64,000 nt of DNA from Chrysomallon squamiferum. Taxonomy: Eukaryota; Mollusca; Gastropoda; Neomphalida; Peltospiridae. Made by a program: the position numbers and the translations under genes. How positions within the stretch are numbered: the stretch's first letter is position 1; the number at the start of each line of letters is the position of its first letter. Location of the stretch: positions 32,803,927 through 32,867,926 of the forward strand of contig CM022671.1 in NCBI GenBank assembly GCA_012295275.1, written 5' to 3'. The notes beneath the pieces are model-generated. The model saw only the letters and a list, made by a program, of their open reading frames with translations, made no database searches and was not told the origin of the DNA. Positions 24,574 to 38,451 of the stretch are shown in pieces.

Positions 24574-25832
24574 GGTGATGATGATGTTTTGCTAAGTTTC
24601 TCATTTGATAATGTTAATTAAAAAAAAATTGCATCCCAAAAATAGCCACATGCTTTTTTCTTTCTGTTTTTTTTTTTTTTTTTTTTTTTTTTCATTGATA
24701 AAGTCGTTCTGCGTCAATCGGATGTTTAAATGAAGAGGTGTTATTATTTATTACTGCTGTTAACACTGCTAATAGCAGGATACGATCTGGAATTCGACAG
24801 ATATAATCCCTGAAACGTGATCACATTAGCCGGCCCATTTATACACGTCATTTTTTTTTTAAGTGTCTCCATCATACACTAAGCCATGATAATGAAGAGA
24901 AAATCACAGCTTTTGACATCTGTGTATCTGAAAAATAAAATAAAATAAATAAACGGGAAGAAGTGTTTTTCTGTGCAAAAAATACTGAAGAAATATATAT
25001 TTTTTTATATTGGTTTGTATTTCAGGGTTAGTTTATTCGCACGTTTATTTATTCACGTGTTATTTGTTAGTTCGTTCGTTCATAGAATCTCAGATTGATA
25101 AAGACATTGTAAATAATAGATAAGCATACTGTAAATAATTTTTATCATATGAGTTAAAATGATCAGTTCCATAAAAGCAATTAATTGATTAGGCATGAAT
25201 TTAATCTATGATTAAATTTTCCAGCATTGTAACTATCAAATCGGTTTATGTAAATAACATGGCGGCTGCAAAAACGTACAAAAGGAATCGGGTCGCAAAC
25301 GTGAGTTTAGAAATGTTAACATTTTGTGGCGTTCAATAACTAATTATGTCGATGGGAAGCGCGTACGACGGCCCATTGATAGGCTGCTGCAGGGCATTCG
25401 CTGGAATGGGAAATATCCCAACATGTTTACTGACGAGGATTAATCTAGCGACCCACATGACCATACACTTCGCTCTGCTGTTGATCTACATCTCGTTGTT
25501 AAATACATCTGTCTATTATGAGGATTGATGCACTTCACTTCTCTTAATAATATCCTTCTGGAAAATTTAACCACATAGAACATGAAAAGTTCCTTTTAAA
25601 AAAAAAAAAAAAAAAAGACGATTATGTTGGTAATTAGGATAGCAAAACAGCTAGGTTAATGGTTACCTTACCTGTCTTGTGACATTGGAAACAAAAATCT
25701 ATAAAATGATATTAGACACTTGACAGTTCAGGTCACCCAGATGCATGCAGTGCATGCTTGTTTTGAAACTAAGTACGCGTAAATAATCTGTTGTTTGTTC
25801 AAAATATTCTGCATGATGTGCTTCTGTGGTAA

Positions 25833-26028
25833 GTTTATATCTTAATCAATAACTGCGTTGCATTTGCACGGAAATTCAATGATTGACGTTCACAAAGGCC
25901 CGCGTATCATGTTGCGTTGGCGATCTTATCTTTAAACATTAGCGGGTAAGCATATATCTAACCAGCTGACCTGCATCTTTGAATAACCTTGATAATTCTG
26001 TATAGGTGGGTCGTCGTAGCAGTTTGAC
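25833..26028. repeat. Dispersed repeat, copy B (long form)
   Basis: Same orientation and block order as copy A at 6,003-6,151, but with three extra segments: one after CAATGATTGA containing GGCCCGCGT, a short AGCGGGTAAG, and one containing GAATAACCTTGATAATTC. A (TC)n(CA)n array starts about 30 bases downstream. The long form is probably closer to the complete element. Confidence 0.75.
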
Positions 26029-26053
26029 GTTAAAACGAAACTAAGACAACGTG

Positions 26054-26057
<4 letters not shown>

Positions 26058-26144
<87 letters not shown>

Positions 26145-26173
26145 AACACACACACAAACATGCACACACACAG
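26058..26173. repeat. Compound microsatellite (TC)n(CA)n
   Basis: A TC run of about 83 bases is followed by a CA-rich tail interrupted by AAA. It sits downstream of repeat copy B just as the array at 6159 follows copy A. Confidence 0.95.
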
Positions 26174-28135
26174 TATGTATTTTCTAAGGTAAGCATTTTT
26201 TAATGACAAAAGCCTTTGATTAACCGAGAGGCTATCGCTGCTAATAAAAAATGAATACGTTTTTGTTCATGACTTTATTAATTTTTTTTAAAAACAAAAC
26301 AAACCAAACATCCATTATCTCATCTCGTTTTCTTGTTTGTTTTTGTTTTTATTTTTATTTTTGTAGGGTTTTTGTTTTATTTTTTTTTTCATATATGTTT
26401 TAAAATTTATTTCTTCGGCTACATTAATGCTGCATAATTTTTTTTATTTGGTTTTGTTTCTTGTTTTTTTTTTCTTTATCTTCGTAGTCTTCATATCAAG
26501 TTTTTCTTGCAAAACATGTTGAAGTAGTAAGTTATTGTATGTATTTAAAGCGGAACGTGGACGCAATTTACGATAAAGATAAGTTATCAATGGATGTTTA
26601 AAGAACGAATGACGCCATAACAAAAGCAGTAATAATAAAGTAATGACAAGCTTTAAAATATGAAAACTATTCTTCTTTGCATAAAATCTCAAGGATGCCC
26701 ATGAAGGTCACAGCATTTGATACACTCACGTTCTTGGCGAAGCAGAATCCAATAGTCGGTTACTTGTAAATGAGACTTTTTGACGTGTTGAAATTACAGA
26801 CTGTAGGATGATAGAGAAATATTAAAGTGGGATTGGTTATGGCATAATTTGTTGTTTTCAATCTGCCGCTAGGGCCAGGTCAAAATGAGCAAGGGTCTGC
26901 GTGAAAAAATACATTAAGGAAAGGAAAATATAAAACAAGTAAAACAGGAAAGACTCTCGTAATTCGGCAGTATTTTAAACTGTTGTACAATGACATGCAC
27001 TGAGATAAGACAATAATAAATAATAAATAAAAAGAGCCCAAGGGGCAATGTACTTGGAATCAATCCATCTGATAAAATTAACCCTCGTTAGTGTCCTTGA
27101 GAATAAACTGATTCTAACACAACAAATTACTGTCGGATTTGTGCGAGTTAATATCCCGTAAAATGCCGTGTTAAGGCGTTCTCGACAAAAATTTTGAGAT
27201 GCTGTAGACCATATTTTGTTTGGTGTTTGATGAGTTGCGAGATCGATCCTTTTTTGTGCGCCTTCTCAGGCAGTTTCCCACATATACTTATCAAAAATCG
27301 TGGTATGTGCTTTCTTGTCTCTTTTGCGGTTCGTGTGAAAAAAAATTATGCTAATCGAAAAAGTGGGGATTATCATGGCCGCAGTCTATTTGGTCTATCC
27401 CGTTTTCAGTATGGCCCTTAACCATATGTACGATTTAATCGTTGATTTAAATGCATAAAATATTTATTCCATCGTTTGCTAATCATAAAAATGAATGCAT
27501 CTTTTTAAAACTAATAGTGTTAATAATATGATAAAATGGATGCTATTAGACGTGTGTACTTTAATGACAAAATAATGGTTCTGTCAAGACACGCTCAGCT
27601 TGACAGAGGCAGATATGAAAGATAAAATGTAACAACTGAGAACCTCGAGTAATAAAATGTGTCACACGTTTAATTCTTCAGAATCGGATTAACCGCAATA
27701 AAATAACTTACTACATTTTGAGACTTGCGGTTATCGGTAATACCATTTGTAAGTTGGATTAGTGGTCTGTGAGAGTTGGGATCAGTCCTATTCGGATTTC
27801 ACTTTGTTTCCGTTTCCATTCTGTACATCAGGTCAGCTTATTAAAGGTATTGGCATCATATTCTGTGTCTCTGTGAGATATTCAACATCATTTGTGGCAT
27901 CATAATAAAACAAAGTATTTTATTTCAGGTAACAGATTACTGCTAGTGATGTCATTTAAAAAAATGAGCATTAATTTTGTTTATTGTTTATTATGATATT
28001 AATGAGGTTTTTTGTTGTATGATGATCAAATTTTTAATCATGCTTTTGTTTTGCTGTTAAAGAATGCATATGAATATTAGATTTTTCTAGAATGATTTGT
28101 GATAGCTTGTGTTTGGAAAAGCAAATAATTTGTTT

Positions 28136-28174
<39 letters not shown>

Positions 28175-28379
28175 TAGAAAATTTCAGGAATATAAGCAAT
28201 ATTTAAACAGACCAAGATAAATCGAACACATTTTATTCTTTATTTGTGTTTTGATTGTTATTGTTTGATTTTTTATCTTGTTTTTGATTATCACTTGTAA
28301 CATTTTCACTTAACATTTAAATGTGTTTGAATATAAATTTCTTGTCAATAAATTAAGTAATGAACAAAAAACCAAAACC

Positions 28380-28395
28380 AAAAAAAAAAAAAAAA

Positions 28396-28485
<90 letters not shown>

Positions 28486-28500
28486 AATAGTAATAATAAC
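28380..28500. repeat. Poly-A/(AAT)n/(AAC)n array
   Basis: A poly-A run passes into about 20 AAT units, then about 12 AAC units, then a few AAT variants. The same order of motifs appears at 15737-15824. Confidence 0.95.
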
Positions 28501-28932
28501 AAATCAAAACTGAAAAATGTATTAAAATAATGCATTTACAAAATTCCGTTTGAAATATTCTGTTTCCTTTAAAAAAAAAAATTATTCAAAACTCATGTTT
28601 TATTGTTATTGTTTTTTAACTTTGGAATATAAAATTGTGATTATTGCTTGATTGTTTACCATAGCAAAAAACAAACACTTTAATATATTTATTTATTTGT
28701 TTATTGTTGTTGTTGTTGTTATTATTACTTTTATTATTAGTTTTTTTTTTTTTCTTAATTTTGTTTTTAATTTTTATTTTTTTTAATTTTAATTTTTTTT
28801 TTTTTTTTTTCTATTTTTTTTTTTTTGATGAATTTGTTCTGAGATGAATATCCTAAAGTTTCAGTAAAATATGTTTTGGAGAGTAAATTAGTTTCTTGAA
28901 TACTGGAAATTATTATAAAATGAATACCCTCC

Positions 28933-28981
<49 letters not shown>

Positions 28982-30124
28982 TAAATATAATAATTCATTT
29001 TATTTGCCACCACAAAATATCTTTTCAACTACATTTCCAAAAGTGTTTACAACCGACTTTTTAATCGAATCGCACTTTGACACTGGTAAGTAACCAACAG
29101 TTCAAAGCCTGCCAATGTCTTGATAAACACTGATAATTATGTTTTTTTGTTTTTCTTGAACAGCAGTTTATGAAGCTGCACAACTGGTATTATATTTTTC
29201 AAACACGTAATAACCGGAAGCGAATGGAAAAAAAAATCTATATTCGTAACCACTGGAAAAACAGAACCAAATTATCAGTGTTGGGACGGCGTGACTTTTA
29301 GATGAATAATGATAAAAATAAAACATTTTATTCCTAAAAAAATATAAAATAAAATAAAAAGCTGTTTTACTGAAGTTAATGTCATGGACACAGATTATTT
29401 TTAGAATATTGATCACGGAACAAAACCAAAAAAAAAAAAAAAAATAAAAAGGTAAAATAAAAAAAGGAAAAATGTCATCAATAAAAAATGAATAAATAAC
29501 AAATAGTCACAATAAAATAATAAATAATAATAATAATCATAATAATCATAATAATAATAATAATAATAACTAACTAACTAAATAAATAACAAATAAATAA
29601 GGAACTTCCCAAAACATCTGTACCACAAGACAACACACACAATCGATTCTGCAATCACCAAAAATTTACAAACTGTTTTATAATGATTGTAGGATATAAT
29701 AATATTCAAAAGGGTAATTGATATCCTCCCTCCTTCAGCTATGTCGTCAGCAAGTCATATTGGTTAAAACCAGGAAGTTTGATTTATTCTGCTCTTCCTA
29801 GAACCGATCGAGCCGGTGCCCCTGACAGGCGCGTCTGAGACGCAGAGTTGTCTTTCCCGCCTTACTGCTTATAAAGGAAGTCTTGCTGCTAATCGATAAG
29901 AGTTTCTTTCTCGGAATTCCTCGTTAACTCTAAAAATTGTATATTTGACCTGTCATAATTGGTCAGATTAAACCATATTCAGATATCATTGAAAACTCAT
30001 TTCCTGTAAGCCGCAAGTAAACAGGTGTCAAATGTAAGAAGATAACGATAATGTTTCATGAAATTTATTTAAAAAAAAAAAAAAAAAAAGTTGCGTCTAC
30101 ATATATATATATAATAAATATTAA

Positions 30125-30176
<52 letters not shown>

Positions 30177-33100
30177 GATATTTTTTTTATTCTGTTTCAG
30201 ACCAGTTAGCTATTTTCAGTTATATTAATTTCGTACTATACATCTATCTTTTTTTCTATTCTTTTTTTACGTTGTGTGCAATGCCTCTTGCTTCGTTTGC
30301 AAGATGTCACTATTAATAACAATACCGAATGCGAGTCTGATGACAGATATTACTTTAATAGCAGAATATGTAATACAAAAAAACAACTGCAGGTCGTAAG
30401 TACACAACATTATTATCAGTTTATTTTTACTGCGTATTAGACCATAGGAAAGATTACGTTTCCAATTTATTTGAACGAAATTACCTTTTTATAAAATCAA
30501 TTTGTATCTGTTTATAACCAAATAGTTAACTTGAACGCTGAATCTCTGGCCTGGCCTGCGGCTATGATGAATGTATGGCTTTCTTCGATGCTGTGGTAGC
30601 GAAACAGTATATATATATTTCTAAACCAAATAATTACCGTGAACGTAAAATTATTGCATGTCTGCCCGCCCAAACAATAAACCTAAATTTGCTTCCTAAG
30701 TATTAAGTACCCGATGCCAATCACGATATGAATGTAGCAAGAATAATGCGTATTCCCTGCAGTTCTTAGTATTTAAAAATTTATGTTTTCTGTTAGTGTT
30801 ATGTTGATTCATTGGCAGAATTTCTATTAGTTAATCTGAGGACACGCATGTAAACATCTGTCCTCTTAAAGATAATGTATCAGTTGTGAATGCAATAGTG
30901 TCTGAAAACTGGTATCGTTATCGATCAGATTCCTACATTAATTGACTGGCACGTTGGTACTTAAAGATCTTCCATTATCTGGCAGAGAGATCGTGTGAGG
31001 GATTTCCATTTCACAGAATCGGAATAATTTAAAGAAGACCTTTTTCAAGTAATCAGATATATTTAGTTACATAGAACCATTTCTTAAGTATATTTCTTTT
31101 CGACAATCAGATATATTCATTTACAAAATAGCATTTTTGTTCAAATAATCAAACATGGTCAATTATAGAGACCACTTTTGAAATAGTTTTACCTTCGAAT
31201 AATAATTTTCAGTTGCGTTGAACTTGGTAATGGATGATGTCAGGACGATACTTTGTCAGCTGGAAGCTTCAAATATTATTTAAATGGATGTAAATCGACA
31301 GTTTTCATTGATGACATACTGAAGTTTCGACATCTTCGTTACATAATGCCAGTATAGTAATTAAACGTTATCTTTGTTTTTAAGTAAGAACCTGGAAGGT
31401 GATTATTTTGTCGCATATAGTAAGAAAAGGGACTGTCTGAAGCAATAACAACGTTTGTCAACTTATCTAGCGTAATTTGGAAGCTGCACGAAATCGGTAA
31501 ACGCTGTCGAAATCTTGTTTCAGTCTTGTTTTGGAACAACTACGAGTGAAACTTTAGTATTGATTAAACATACATATCTTATTAGCTATAATAATCCGTT
31601 TATAGCCACTATCTTAATATTTTTTTTTTTTTTTTTTTTTTTTTTTCAGAAAAGTATCAATAATAATTACCTTTTATATGAAATTTTCTGTTTACCAACT
31701 ATAGGTAATTACTTTTGCACTGGCTTGCACATTGGCATTTTCTTTTTCGTTTCCTATCCATGAAATAAGATTGAAAGCTTAAAAAAAAAACATTATTTGC
31801 TCCTTTATAATTCATTATTATTATATATATATATATATTTTTTTTTTAATCTGTTTTTTTGACAACTACAAATTGATGAAAAAAAAAACCCCACATTCTC
31901 GTTGACATGTGATTTATGAGCGAGATAAACGCAAGGTTCATTTTACAATTTATACGAATTCTGACGTTTGTTGGTTCGAGTGAAGAACTGTCTTGCAGCT
32001 TTGGATTATGAAGAAATGGAAACATTCAATTTATTAAATAAGTTCACGTTTTCAGCTTCAGAACAAACCCCTCATATAAAGGCTACGATATGTAAGTATT
32101 GGTGTATTTCTGTTTTATCACTTATATGAATGTGTGGGCACACGAGAGTGGGTGGGGTGGCACGTATGAGTGTGAGGGTGTATAAAATGTGTCTGTGTCT
32201 ATCACTGGGTGGGTGGATGCCAGTGTTTGAGAGAGCGATAGACAAACGTGTGTCATATGTTAAAGGTTGCATATCGTGTGAATATGTTCATATTAAATTA
32301 GCATTGAACATCATCGCGATACAGACTAGCTGACTTTAAATGCAACTTAATAAAAGATGAAAGGAAATAAAGATGAGTATTTAAACACGTAACTGACAAA
32401 TAATCATTTTGCACTCAATGTAGGGTGTCACATAATATATCAAACCAGTCTCTTCTTTCGCGCTTTTGCTTTTTTAGTTTCTTTAATTGTTTATGTATTT
32501 TTTATTTATAGTCGCGTGTTGTATAATATATTAAAATATAAGCTATTTCAGGATAAGTAATCTGAAAACAATATTGCTCTGTCTTGTAATACCTACAAAG
32601 ACATGTGCCAGATAGATAAGTACCGCGGCAAATCAGTATAACACATCCGCTCTAAAAAAAAAAAAAAAAAAAAAAGGTAAGGTAAAGTTAAAAAATAAAA
32701 AAAAAAAAAAGGGCTTTGAAATCGTTTTTATAATTGTTGATTACTTTTCATGAATGAATGACTATGAGCGTTAGGTTTCCTCAAATTAATTTTAAAATTA
32801 TCAATTACAGCTTACGACGTATAAGATTATGCTTTCCGTGTAATAAATCTATATGACAAGGAATGCGTGAATGTATAAATATTTAACGACGATACATTTT
32901 AATAGCCCAGAATTTTCCTGTAAAGATCAGGATAGTACTCAGGCTAGCGCATCATTCTAGTAAAACAACGCTAACAACTTGCGGGTTCAGATAGTGCATT
33001 ACAGATGTAGGAAATCAATGTATTATCAGTGGTAAATCTGATCATTACTGCAGATTACTAGGGTGCCCCGCAGAGTGTTTGTTTTTTTAATATTATTTTG

Positions 33101-33379
33101 CTTCATATTTATTTCATGTATTCTGTATAAAATGTAAAAAAATGTAATAAAATATTGAACGTAACTGCACAATTTTATCAGAATTAATTATCTGTATTCT
33201 GCACATTAATACATCGCTGTGACATTCTGAATTGCACTATATTCTGCATTTCGAATTACCAGTAATGAATCATTCATGCAGAATGAATACAGCTAGTGGT
33301 GAAAAGTGAAATGTAGCTGATTATGTTCGTTCATCCAGAGAGACAGAACGAGAATGAAAAGGAGAGAAAGAAATACAGG

Positions 33380-33541
<162 letters not shown>

Positions 33542-35953
33542 AATACTGGACAGAATGGTTAACGAAAACTAAATAGCTAAAATAGGGTTTAGAACTATGG
33601 TAATACGTTTAACGAATCTATTTTTCTCGTGATATTTAATGTTTAAAGGAAATATATTTGTGCCACATAATATTATGATGTTTGCCAAGGTCAGATTGTT
33701 TTCGCATCTCATATTGATTATAATAAGTGGAGGGCAGAGATCTTAATCTAAATGTTGACAGGAAATTGCCACATTGTAGCATACCGCAATCGGCAGAAGC
33801 AGGTTATATGTGGTCAGATGACCGTCTTTGATTATCCATGTACTCAGAGAGACAAAGACAGTGATACATGTTGCGGAAATACAGACTCAAACAGCCTCAG
33901 ACGCAGAAAAAGCCCTATATGCCTAAACATGTAAAACAAAATAACGAAATAAGACCAGAATGATAAAAAAAAAAAACAAATAAAATAAATGAAAAATATC
34001 TAGAGCAAGAGGCTTGGTTTTCAAAGCAAAGTTAGCGTTTGATGGTAAGTAAAGATAAAATGAAGTATTACTGTTGTTCTAGAGTTCATATTCGATTACT
34101 CACCAATGAGAAACCAATATTGTTTTTATTATTTCCCCATTCTAATTAAAACGTTTAAACGCGCCACTGATAACACTCTTTTATCTTCCTCTACCACACC
34201 AAAAGTACACAAAGCCAAAAGAATAAAGACACGGAATTATATGTATAAAATTTGGATTGTTTTCATTGTCCACAAAGCATAAGGTATAAAAATCTTAATT
34301 TTCTATCAAAGTCCCTCCATGTGTATCAGTACTCACCTGTATTAGCATTTTTTTTCTAAATTATTTTTAGTATTCATTAATATTAGCATTTTATTTAGAA
34401 TAATGTGTTTACTAGCTAATATATTATTAGCTTATTACATTGTTTCTCATTTTTGTTTTCAACTGTTTTGTAAAGTGGTATGAAACACAAATTATCTGTT
34501 GTTAATTAATGTATAACATCGAAAACGTATTTTAAAAATAACATGGATACATTACCAATATAAATCTTTCCTGTTGACTACTCAAACAAATAAACATAGT
34601 GAAACAGTATAAACGGAAGAAGAACAAAAACAAAGAGATCTGAAAAACAAAAAACAGAAAAAAAGAGACGAAATATGCAATTAGTTTTAATTAACACCAT
34701 TCTTCGATGTTTCTGAACAAACAACACAGAGCAAAATACATGGCAAGCTCGACAGGAATCTGTCTCTTTCTGAAGACCATTATTTTTGAAATCCTTGTCA
34801 AAAGTTGTAATTACTTTATTTGTTAATGCGACAAAAAGAAAAGACCTTCGGGTGTGCAGCGTGACATGCAAGCTGCAGCACGTAGTACTTTTGTTTTCAA
34901 GCGAATTCATCGCCATCCATTAATCTCCATAATTGACTGTATAATGGCATAGTTGGCTTGATAATGCCTTCTCTTGGTCATTCATTACTAGACGGCAAAT
35001 TGGTTCAATAACAACCCACAGTGCGTGTTTTTCATTTCAAAACTCGTTATTTCGCGGATGGTTTCCTTGTTGACAGTAGCAGTAGTAATAATAAAAGTAA
35101 AATTAATCGTGCGATAACAAAAAACAAGGACTCCTACACTAATGATAAGTAATGCTGAGAATAATAAAATGTGGAATGTTTTCAACCAGTACAGTTATCA
35201 AAAGAAATAAATTAAAATAAAGGCTACAACTGGACGAATGTCTGAAAGGTATCGACTACCACAGTGGCAACATCAAAACGAATAAGAAGAGTTTAGCTGA
35301 TGGAGTTGAAAAGTTCATATTTCTAACAGATTAAATAATTTCCCGCTGTCTGAACATTAATCTATTAATTACTATGATTTGCTGTTCACTAAAGTCTTTT
35401 ATGCAGAACAAACTAATGGAGTTGTACATTTACCATCACGTTAGTGCCATTCACTTATCGATGATGATATGAAAAATAAATGATTTCTGTTGTATTTATT
35501 AGAAACCAACATTGTCCACTTCATGCCATATGGAGAGGCATGACAAAAAGGAGTTAAAATAATTTTCAGGAAGACTAGGAACAGCAGTTTTACAGAATCG
35601 GATAATAAATAATAATAAGCCCAGTTCGCTGCTTCTCATAGTAGATGTGACATAGTAGTTAAGTATAAAACGCCACAGAATGTTCTTTCAAAAATACGTT
35701 GCTGCTAATCGACGTCATCTGAAAAGGAAGCCAGAGAGCAGTAAAATATTATCGCTGAAAATTTTGAAATAAGCCTGTAGAGTACATTTTACTGAATCCT
35801 CTTGATCTGTCACAGACTTGAGTTTCCAAGGTGATAAACTAACAAATTGATTCTAAGAAAAAAAAAATTGTTTTTGTTTGTTTTCATCATATTGTTTAGT
35901 TTGTATTTGGTATCTTGTTGGCTATTATTGTTTGTATTATTTCCTGTGTCAGC

Positions 35954-35954
<1 letters not shown>

Positions 35955-36033
<79 letters not shown>

Positions 36034-36156
36034 GTCTCTCTCTGTCTGTCTCTCTCTGTCTGTCTGTCTCTCTGTCTGTCTCTCTCTGTCTCTGTCTGTT
36101 TGTCTCTCTCTCTATCTCTATCTCTATCTCTCTCTCTATCTCTTTCTCTCTATCTC
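35955..36156. repeat. (TC)n array degenerating into TCTG/TCTA variants
   Basis: A pure TC run of about 68 bases is followed by about 130 bases of TCTG, TCTA and TTTC variants. It ends about 70 bases before the start codon of the Ly6-like gene and just upstream of a plausible 3' splice site at 36194, so it could serve as an oversized pyrimidine tract for a 5'UTR intron. Confidence 0.9.
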
Positions 36157-36228
36157 CAACAGAACAGTTATTATTATCATTGTTATTACTGCAGGTCGAT
36201 ACATGGAAATAACTTCAGTGTGAAGAAG

Positions 36229-37530
36229 ATGCGAATGGACTTTGTAAGCTATACAGCTGTTATTGTTTTGACTCTATACGTCACTCACAAAGGTAAGTTT
36301 ACAGTATAGTTTTATGTTATAATTATGATAATAATATCGTACATGTTTTGTTTGATATTTTAATGAGCTAACTCTTCAATAGCGCCTATCGTAAAAACAA
36401 CTTCACATTTCACCAATATCCAAATCAGAAATTCATTCAGTTGCCTGAGGTGAGTATTAAACTGTCTGTAAACGCAGTTAATTGTCACATATGAACTCAA
36501 TGAAGCGGTATATGCAGAAAAAAAAAAAAAAAAAATTTATACAGAATTAAACGAAATACTGGAATAATGTCATTGTGATCTCGAAAATAATTTTCCTTAT
36601 TTTATTTATATTATTTAAAACGATGTATAATTATTAATCTGATTTTTACTCTTTAATTTCGTTTGTAATTTGTACTGTGCATAAATTCCATTTTACCACA
36701 TAATATGAATATAATATATTGCTACATATATGTTGATTTTTTTTAAAATCATATTTTCAAACGTAAATCTAAATAATGTTTTCCTTTTTATAGTCTTCTT
36801 CTTCTGCTTTTCTTCTCCTTCTTTATCGTCTTCTTTTTCTTCTTCGTCGTCATCATCTTATTATTGTTATTATTATTAACGTTATCATAAGTGATGTTGT
36901 TTTAACCCAGTTCTATGCATACGATGCCAGCAATGCGGGGATAGCAACATTTTTGAAGAATGTAAAATGGGTAAGGTGGAGCCTACGGAGTGTGCCGAAA
37001 ATCAGAATTACTGTGTCGTCTTCACCGTAGCTTTCGTCAAGGGTATGAACTTTACTCAGTAACATTAAATGTTCATTTGGTGTTTGTTTGAATGTGAACG
37101 TGTTTGAAATTTACTCAGTAACATTAATTGCTCGTTTGCTCTTTGTGTGAATTTGTACATGTATGATTTTATTCTATATTCGTACTAATATATATATATA
37201 TATACATGTTCGTGGTTTCTGTCGTTGTAGTGACTAATGTGTACATATAATGCGTATATAATCTGTATTCTGTTGAAGGTCGGGTATGAGATCATGTAGT
37301 ATGAATAAGTGGGTATACATATTTTTGCATTCATACAGACATGTTTATTTATAATATCAGTTTTAATAACTCTATATGATTTTTTGTTTACAGATGCTGA
37401 AAGCTACATTGCCAGGAGTTGTACAAGTTTCAATACCACCAAGTGCCAAACGAATGACCTTTTAGATGGCCGATCGGCTGTGATTTGCCGATCAGTTTGT
37501 AGTACAGATGGTTGCAATCATGGGAAATGA
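36229..37530 (+). CDS. Secreted Ly6/uPAR-like (three-finger) cysteine-rich protein, 3 exons
   Basis: Coding exons 36229-36292, 36911-37042 and 37394-37530 join in phase 1 at both junctions (donors AAAG|GTAAGT and AAGG|GTATGA; acceptors AACCCAG and TTTACAG), giving 110 residues. Residues 1-21 form a hydrophobic signal peptide (core TAVIVLTLYV). The mature part has 11 cysteines, at 24, 27, 30, 39, 49, 56, 75, 83, 97, 101 and 106. The opening LCIRCQQC and the closing CSTDGCN fit the Ly6/uPAR domain, whose last cysteine is followed by asparagine. There is no hydrophobic tail after CNHGK, so secretion is more likely than GPI anchoring. Family members bind receptors or modulate channels, and the partner here is unknown. 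The odd cysteine count leaves one unpaired or marks an unusual variant. The start codon follows a possible acceptor (ATTACTGCAG, ending at 36194), so a noncoding first exon may lie upstream. It is single in this window. Confidence 0.75.
37047..37164. repeat. Tandem duplication of 59 bases in intron 2 of the Ly6-like gene
   Basis: TTTACTCAGTAACATTAA occurs at 37051 and again at 37110, and the following sequence stays similar to the end of each unit. It begins only a few bases after the exon 2 donor but does not include the donor itself. Confidence 0.75.
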
Positions 37531-37886
37531 TCTTCTGATTGTGTAATTAAGAAAAAATGAAAGAAAGAAAGAAAAAAATATATATATAAATATATATATT
37601 CTGCACACCATGTGTTTAATCGGTGATGTAATAATCTTTTCGGCTGTGTACTCAAGGATATTGTGGCCAAGCATTTTTCTTTAAATTTTCGAATCAGAAA
37701 GTGCAAATGTGTTTAAATGTTGATACATTCACTGGGATAATCTGAGCGTGACAACAGTGCTTAAACCGATGTGAATGAAAAAGGATTATAAAGATAAAAA
37801 AAAGAAGAAAAAAATTGTATTTATCTTTTGCAAGAATATGGATTCTGGGAGAAGCAGACCAAAGTTGTACTAGAATCTTCGATGAC

Positions 37887-37892
37887 AATAAA
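37887..37892 (+). terminator. Likely polyadenylation signal of the Ly6-like gene
   Basis: AATAAA lies about 357 bases after the stop codon, in otherwise non-coding sequence. It is the first convincing signal on this strand after the gene, implying a 3'UTR of roughly 380 bases. Confidence 0.45.
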
Positions 37893-38385
37893 GACAAAGT
37901 CTTTGCATTCTCGACATTCTGAATAATGTAAAATTTCCTAAGGCAAAATGTTGCATCACTGGATGATTAAGATAAATCTTATTTGGTACCAAGTGCCTAA
38001 AGATACTGTCCAAGATGAAGGTGCAGCGATTTTCATTCAGTGTAAACTTGTGTCAAACGTTCAGTTAACCGACTGATCGACAAAAGCACCTATTTTCGTT
38101 TGAGTTCAGATTTGACAAACACACTGGACTACAAAGTTTTAAGCTTGAAAATATTAAGAACAACTCATGTAGTTTTTTCTTTTTTCTTTTTCTTTTATCT
38201 TCAATTTTTTTTGGGGGTTTTTTTTGTTGGTTTTTTTAAGGAAAAAATAACAATCTTTCAAAGAATCTTGATTAGGTATACATTCTCAATGTTGGTATTT
38301 TTGGAAGCCAAGACAAAGTTTAGTAATGCAATTAATAAACTCACCATAATTTCTTTAATATTTATAAATGTTTTAATTTAAAATT

Positions 38386-38386
<1 letters not shown>

Positions 38387-38450
<64 letters not shown>
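38387..38450. repeat. (AAT)n microsatellite
   Basis: About 21 uninterrupted trinucleotide units in the 3' flank of the Ly6-like gene. Confidence 0.95.

Positions 38451-38451
<1 letters not shown>

Larger units (their letters stand above)
17423..25832. other. Intergenic, no supported gene
   Basis: AT-rich with (AAT)n near 18068-18091, an A-rich purine stretch near 19600-19700, a slightly GC-richer interval at about 19730-20250, (ATT)n at 20861-20902, (TA)n at 22992-23026, a (GCGT)n(GT)n(GGGT)n block at 24511-24586 and poly-T at 24667-24692. A GC-richer 60-codon frame at 25346-25528 is noted under findings. No gene could be built. Confidence 0.5.

Noticed and set aside
34578-34916. 112-codon minus-strand frame with a hydrophobic end
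   Set aside because: No recognisable domain, no splice or promoter context. A frame this long is only mildly unusual by chance in 64 kb of AT-rich DNA.
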